Assembly (NCBI GenBank): GCA_005656395.1
Contig: SRSI01000053.1
Span: 1 to 64,000, forward strand
Length of the DNA: 64,000 nucleotides
Direction: 5' to 3'
Source of the DNA: Strongyloides papillosus
Lineage: Eukaryota; Nematoda; Chromadorea; Rhabditida; Strongyloididae
The notes under the pieces were generated by a model. The model did not search any database. It had not been told where the DNA came from and saw only the letters and a list, made by a program, of their open reading frames with translations. Position numbers and translations under genes: made by a program. Shown here in pieces: positions 58,495 through 64,000 of this stretch (the stretch's first letter is position 1; each line of letters starts with the position of its first letter).

Positions 58495-61400
58495 GGATAA
58501 AAAAAGAAAAAGATATTTAAATCCACATTTCATATATCATATTAAATATCTGTTTTACTTTTTTCTTTCTATTTTGTCGTTTATTTCCTTTTATATATTT
58601 TATGTATGGATATGAAAGAAATATTAAAAAGAAAGAAAAAAACTACAATAAATTATTAATTTTCATCACAAAAAATTCATAATTAAATTATTTTTTTAAT
58701 GTTTATAACTTCTTATAACATACCATAATATTTTATAGTATTTTCTCTATATATTTAAAAGAAATAAAATAAGGAAACTCCAATTTTCATGTCTTTAATG
58801 GCCATTAAAAGGAAGAAAACATTTCTTGTAAATATGTAATCAAAGGCAATTAATTTGTATACAGAATTTTCCATGTACTTTTTGTTTTGGTATATTTTTT
58901 AGCACCAATGTATGCATAACTGGATATATTTTTATAAAAACACTGCTACTCTCAGTTTTTAAAAATAAAACATATTTTTTAGAAAATATTTTAGCAATTT
59001 TTTTTATATTTTTTAGTAAACAAAAGAAATAGAAATTCAAACTATCCCTCCTTTTTTGCGGTGTTTCCATCAAATTCTTTATAATGTTTGTTATTACTCT
59101 TTGCATCTAGTAAGAGTAATACAAATATATCTTTTAAAATATTTTAAACAACTTTAAAAGTAATATTTCACCAATGAAAAAAAAGGGGAAGATTCTTAAC
59201 ACCAAATTATTCTTATTCTCCATCTTACCCAAGTAACACATAAAAATACTCATAGAGTTATCAACCCACATGACAACAATGTATATCTTTTAATAGTTCC
59301 CCTCAAAGAAGTATGCACATACACCCATACATACACGCAAATTTAATTGCTATTTTACTCTTTCTATTTACATGAATATTCTTATATTTTATTTTTTTTT
59401 GCTACTTTATCAAAAATAATTTTTATTACAGAGTGATAGTTATGTTATAAAGTTTCAAATTAATAATTTTATTGGATATTATTCTTGGAAACTAATTTAT
59501 TCATTTATAATAAATATGTTATTACACTATCATTAAATATATATATGTTTATACACATATATTTTTGTTGGTTTAATTGTTCTCCTATCACACTTCAAAA
59601 TCGATAGGAAAGTGTGATATTTGATTTTGAAATATATTTATCTTAAAGTACAACATATTAAAATAAATATACTAATATCATATATTATTATTTGGTTAAT
59701 TAAACGTTTAATGTCAACCAAAAGTTAGCCAATTTCAAAAACAGGAATTGATATGGTTATTATACTTTTATTTCACCACTAATTTTTTTTGTTCATTCCT
59801 TTATTTGTTAAATAAATGAAAATGTGTATACAAATGTGTTTTATTGAGGAGACAAAAAAAAGAGAACGAGATAGATGATGACAGAGTGAAGATGATAATA
59901 TTATCGTTGAAGTATTTATAACTATACCATTTTAAAATATTTTTCTATTCTTTATTTTCTGTGATTATTTCTTAATTTTTAGTCAAACCTTTCTCCTAAA
60001 CATGGTTGATATTACATTTAATATCATTTTCTTTATGTCACAAAAATCTAAAACACATTCCTTTGGATAACGCCCCAAAATTGTTTCTCTTATCATGTTA
60101 AGATTATATCTTTAAAACATATATATGTATATAACCTATTCATTTCACAATATTTATTAATCATTCCCTCTATACCATTGAAATAACTAGATTTTTTCGT
60201 TACACCATACATATCTAATAAAACCGTTTGGAAATATTCTATACATTTAGAACATTCAAAGGTAATACAAAATATGTGAAAGTTTGTGCATTGTGATTAT
60301 ATATTTCGTAATAACCATTGTTTCTAAATGTAATCAAATTGCTCCTAATTATGGGGGACTTTTTAATGGATTTATTTGTGGTTAAAATGATTGATTAATG
60401 TTATTTCAAAATCTTTCATTATTTAGATTGCATTATTTATTATATTTTTAAAACTTTTTAAGCTGTAAAATCAACAGCATCAAAATAAAAAATAGCACTA
60501 ATTCCTATAACATCCTTATCAAACATTAATGCAAACAAATATTAAGATTAATTTTCTTCATAACATCATAAATCCTAGTGATATTTTGAAATTTAGTCCA
60601 ACATTTGGTGTAATATGTACAAAAAATCATTTCGGTAGAAATACCTTCGTGACTCCATAAATTATTGTACTTGTTATTCGTACATTGTAAAGAGTGAGAG
60701 AAATACACTATTCTTCTACATGACATACAAAATTTTAGTTTAGTTCTATTTAAACAAATGGATGAAGTGCAAGCTAATCACTATCAGAAAATGTTTTATA
60801 CTTTTTAATATTTTATCTAAAAACCAGGACCCATATTATTAGATTACTATACTATTGATAAATTTTCTTAATGATATTATGAAAATCCATTGTACGTATC
60901 ATTTCTGTGTGTGTGCAAAAAAAATTGCATTTATATTAGTACCGGTTTTCATGACATTAGGAACATTTAACAATTTATTCGTATTAGTACTTTCTTAAGC
61001 TTCCATCTTTTAAAACTCCTTTTGACATTTCTATTTATTTTTTAATTTCTCGTCTACATTTCGTAATGCTCTTAACATATATTTACAGTTCCTCCTGATG
61101 CATTCTTTTCATTCTCTTACGACATATCTACTTAAATATTGTCATTGTTATCTGTTATCTACTTGATTCCATAATATTTTTTGTTGTTTCCTTTCTCTCA
61201 ACATATCAATCTCCCTTATCAAAAAATCCATCACCATACATAACACCCATATCATATTCTTTGATATATTATATTATACATATATACGCATCATTATTTG
61301 GTTTATGGAAATTAGATTAAACAATAGAAAAATTTTTCATATTTAAATTTATATTATATTTAATTGGTGAAGTAAATATATTTATATATCTAGAACAAAT

Positions 61401-61751
61401 ATAACTTCAAACAATATATATAAATATTTTGTTGTAGGGGGAGGCATCATGTACATGTACATATATCTATCTCTTCATTTCTTTCTATTCATTATTTAAA
61501 AATGTTACACTCAACTTTTTTTGTTATTAATGTCTACTTTTACCGTATTCATGGTTTCGTGTCCTTGATCTCACGACGACTTTGGAGTTGTGCCACTATT
61601 AAGTAGCTTTTAATCATGGTTGTTTAAAATTAATTATAAATTTTTTAATTTTGTACTATTAAATTATTCTATTCATAGGTGAAATATAATTTATTTCAGA
61701 GTTTAATTCTCACATAGTAAGTCAGTCTAGTATTTTAAAGGCATATTTTGC
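58495..61751. other. Long intergenic region, nothing confident
   Basis: About 3.2 kb of A+T-rich DNA. A short imperfect hairpin (atcacactt at 59,586 and aagtgtgat at 59,610) lies within it. Open frames such as 60,526-60,726 show no motif. No gene called. Confidence 0.35.
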
Positions 61752-62068
61752 ATGTCCTTTGACTTTAACAGTTTTTCATCGTCTAAGTGTTTTATGTCAG
61801 ACAGCCAACATCAAGGTAAGATTATTTTCATATTTTATAAATAATTTATGATTACAAAAAATTAACATATAATAAATGGTTATTTATAGTGAGGTTGTCA
61901 AAAAAACGAGCAAAACTGAAGATCACTAGCAACGGTGGACTTCATAATTTTCAAGCTAACTGCAATACTTATATAGCAGGACAACGCATGCTTTGTCAAA
62001 ACTCCTCTAATACTGTTTGGCCTTCAACGTCTCATTTCCCAACAGAGATTTATCTCAAAATTCACTAA
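61752..62068 (+). CDS. Possible small two-exon protein gene
   Basis: An ATG at 61,752 opens a frame that reaches a good donor (CAAG|GTAAGA, 61,816). A 74-bp intron ends at TTATAG (61,889), and exon 2 (61,890-62,068) stays in phase for 59 further codons to TAA. The predicted protein is 80 residues, Ser-rich at the start (MSFDFNSFSSSK) with a basic middle (RLSKKRAKLKI). This stretch is less A+T-rich than its surroundings. I recognise no family. It lies 147 bp upstream of eIF5, so it could be an upstream gene of an operon-like pair or a spliced eIF5 5' leader. Confidence 0.4.
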
Positions 62069-62215
62069 TATCTGTATGTTTTATCAATCTTTTTTTTAAT
62101 TTTTTTTGTTGGTTTTTGACGCGTGTCATTTTAATGTATCTTTTTTTAGTGTAAGACCCCCCACCCCCAAAATTTGTCTTTTTTGCAATAGAAAAAGGAT
62201 TCAAGATATACCGAG

Positions 62216-63481
62216 ATGGCTAATAACGTTAATGTCAATCGTAATGTAGTGGATCCATACTACCGTTACAAGATGCCGAAGCTTCAAGCAAAAGTTGAAG
62301 GTAAAGGTAATGGGATCAAGACAGTCATAGCTAATATGGTTGAAATTGCTAAGGCTCTAGAGAGACCGCCAATGTATCCAACAAAGTATTTTGGTTGTGA
62401 ATTAGGAGCTCAAACCAATTTTGATACAAAGAATGACCGTTACATTGTCAATGGTGATCATGATGCAACAAAATTGCAAAATCTTCTCGATGGTTTCATC
62501 AGAAAGTTTGTTCTTTGTGCCAGTTGTGATAATCCAGAGACAACCTATTCAATTAAGAAGAATACAATTTATGCTAAATGTAAGGCGTGTGGTCATTCTT
62601 ATATTATAGATCCAAAGCACAAACTCTCAAGTTTTATTGTCAAAAATCCACCACCACAAAATAATGATGATGATAAGGATAGCAGCAAGAAAGAGAATAC
62701 CTCCCCAACTGAGGAGAAACAAAATGATTCATTTGATTTTGAGGACCCCAAAGCTGAGATTATTGAGGATGATGATGATTGGTGCCCAGTCGAGGAGGTA
62801 CAAGAGACCATTACTGCTGCAGTTGGCAAACTAGTTCTTGATAAGGATCTTGATAAACCAATTGAGGATAGACTCGATATGCTTTATCATTACTTATTAA
62901 AAGCCAAAGAGGATGGTACATTATCTGACTGGAGGATTATTGTTAATGAATCTGAACGTTTAGAGTTGAAAGTCAAAGCTCCTCTCCTTTTGTGTGATGT
63001 TATTTTTGATCAAGATATTTTAAAACAAATCTCTCAATACCGCATTTTACTTCTTGGATTTACAAGAAACGACAAAAAAGCTCAACGTTACCTTCTTGGT
63101 GGAATTGAGCAAGTTATTCATAAATATAAAGATGCTCTCCTTCCAAAGGCTGCCCATATATTAAAATGTCTTTATGATAATGATGTTTGTGAGGAAGAAG
63201 CAATCTTAGCATGGGCTGCTAAACCAAGTAGTAAATATGTTAAGAAAGAATTTTCCAAGGAAATTATTAATAAATGCGAACCAGTTATCAATTGGTTGAA
63301 GGAGGCTGAGGAGGAGAGTAGTGAAGAGGAATCCGATGGTGAGATTGAATTTGATGACCGTGCCCGTCAACTTGGTTCTGTTACTGTAGAAGTTAAAACT
63401 AATGGCCATAGCAAAGCTGCTCCAGAACCAATAACAGTTAAGAACGATGATGGTGAGGAATTGGACATTGATGATATTTAG
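62216..63481 (+). CDS. Translation initiation factor eIF5
   Basis: The GTPase-activating protein for eIF2 in start-codon recognition. 421 residues, single exon. The N-terminal domain starts VNVNRNVVDPYYRYKMPKLQ with the catalytic Arg at 17 (R15 in the human protein) and runs through EGKGNGIKTVIANM and YPTKYFGCELGAQT. A zinc ribbon uses C101, C104, C122 and C125. An acidic Ser/Lys linker follows at about 145-200. The C-terminal W2 (HEAT-like) domain lies at about 215-375 and ends in an acidic tail (EEAEEESSEEESDGEIEFDD). The ATG lies 24 bp after TTTTTTGCAATAG, a good trans- or cis-splice acceptor. Intact housekeeping gene. Confidence 0.96.
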   Translation: MANNVNVNRNVVDPYYRYKMPKLQAKVEGKGNGIKTVIANMVEIAKALERPPMYPTKYFGCELGAQTNFDTKNDRYIVNGDHDATKLQNLLDGFIRKFVLCASCDNPETTYSIKKNTIYAKCKACGHSYIIDPKHKLSSFIVKNPPPQNNDDDKDSSKKENTSPTEEKQNDSFDFEDPKAEIIEDDDDWCPVEEVQETITAAVGKLVLDKDLDKPIEDRLDMLYHYLLKAKEDGTLSDWRIIVNESERLELKVKAPLLLCDVIFDQDILKQISQYRILLLGFTRNDKKAQRYLLGGIEQVIHKYKDALLPKAAHILKCLYDNDVCEEEAILAWAAKPSSKYVKKEFSKEIINKCEPVINWLKEAEEESSEEESDGEIEFDDRARQLGSVTVEVKTNGHSKAAPEPITVKNDDGEELDIDDI

Positions 63482-64000
63482 AAATAACATTTTTTTTTAA
63501 TCTTTTTATGATATTCTGTGATTTTTCAAATAATTCCAATTTATTTTTTTTTATCATGTGTCGTGTGGCACATTAATATGACTACATCTATTCGGAATAT
63601 TTTAAATAAAATTTAATTGAAATTTTTTTGTTCTGTACTATGTATAGTTTTATAAAATTATTCGTTTAATAGATTTTTGGTGTGTGGGAATTTTTTGTTA
63701 TCTAAAAAGTAAATTAAAAATGATAATTGGAACATTAGAAATCATTAACAAGGAAGTAAAAGTTCACATAATGGTAAATTTCTGTTTTCCAAAATCTTAT
63801 TCCAGTATAAAGTGGAAATGAAATTTTTCTAATTATGCAGGAAATTTCAACTTTTATTTCTAGCAAATAAATATTATCAAAAACAAAAGAACATGTAATG
63901 ATGTATGTTTGTTACTTTTCACTTTTATTATTGCTCATTTAACATGACATGTGATGATATATTATTATTAAAAAAAATATAATGTAAGTGGGGAAAATAT
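63482..64000. other. Downstream of eIF5, nothing recognised
   Basis: 3' flank with AATAAA-like words near 63,604; otherwise A+T-rich without a gene. Confidence 0.4.

Noticed and set aside
59580..59620. Short hairpin considered as a microRNA precursor
   Set aside because: Stem only about 9 bp with no recognised mature sequence.
1..64000. CRISPR array, bacterial operon or riboswitch
   Set aside because: Introns, SL RNA, tRNA/5S style and gene content are clearly nematode; no spaced direct-repeat array exists.

Overview
The window is about three quarters A+T. It has short cis-introns (roughly 40-75 bp, one of 534 bp), genes preceded by T-rich AG acceptors just upstream of the ATG, and spliced-leader RNA genes linked head-to-head to 5S rRNA genes. 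Together with nematode-type chemoreceptors and close relatives of C. elegans UNC-60B, SF3A2 and TTLL9, this points to a clade IV nematode, most likely of the Strongyloides group. The genus is inferred from composition and style, not from a database match.

Layout. (1) Positions 1-12,740 are gene-poor accessory DNA: two paralogous serpentine receptors (3023-4005 and 7795-8766), each with a short second exon behind a 42-44 bp intron; a dead mariner (4727-5636); and a 3-kb TA-flanked terminal-inverted-repeat element with a nested foldback and a 31-bp minisatellite (9063-12046). (2) Positions 12,740-40,650 form a giant inverted repeat. Two arms of about 10 kb (12,955-22,908 and 30,457-40,411) are nearly identical and surround a unique core of about 6.2 kb, with more divergent zones just inside and outside the near-identical part. 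Each arm carries a 5S rRNA gene, a divergent SL RNA gene, a tRNA-Gly(TCC), a tRNA-Asp(GTC) gene split by a ~1.29-kb transposon, a small secreted-peptide gene, a Thr-rich pseudogene, a mariner relic and, at the inner end, a six-cysteine CS-alpha-beta-type secreted peptide gene. The core holds a third member of that peptide family and a TIR element. (3) Positions 40,650-41,600 hold another 5S/SL pair and a degenerate 5S. (4) Positions 41,859-64,000 are a normal housekeeping segment: SF3A2, a Cys-loop channel subunit, a TTLL9-like ligase, a PP1-like phosphatase, a carbohydrate sulfotransferase-like protein, ADF/cofilin (unc-60B-like), a four-EF-hand protein, a possible small two-exon gene and eIF5.

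The most striking observation is that the same element interrupts the same tRNA-Asp gene in both arms, but at two different positions: after nt 46 in the left arm and after nt 23 in the right, each with its own 9-bp target duplication. The element also carries an SL-RNA-like unit with the same upstream promoter-like block as the real SL RNA genes. This suggests a mobile element that targets Pol III genes and has acquired snRNA-type promoter material. The second notable point is that arm identity stops exactly at the signal-peptide/mature-peptide junction of the CS-alpha-beta gene.
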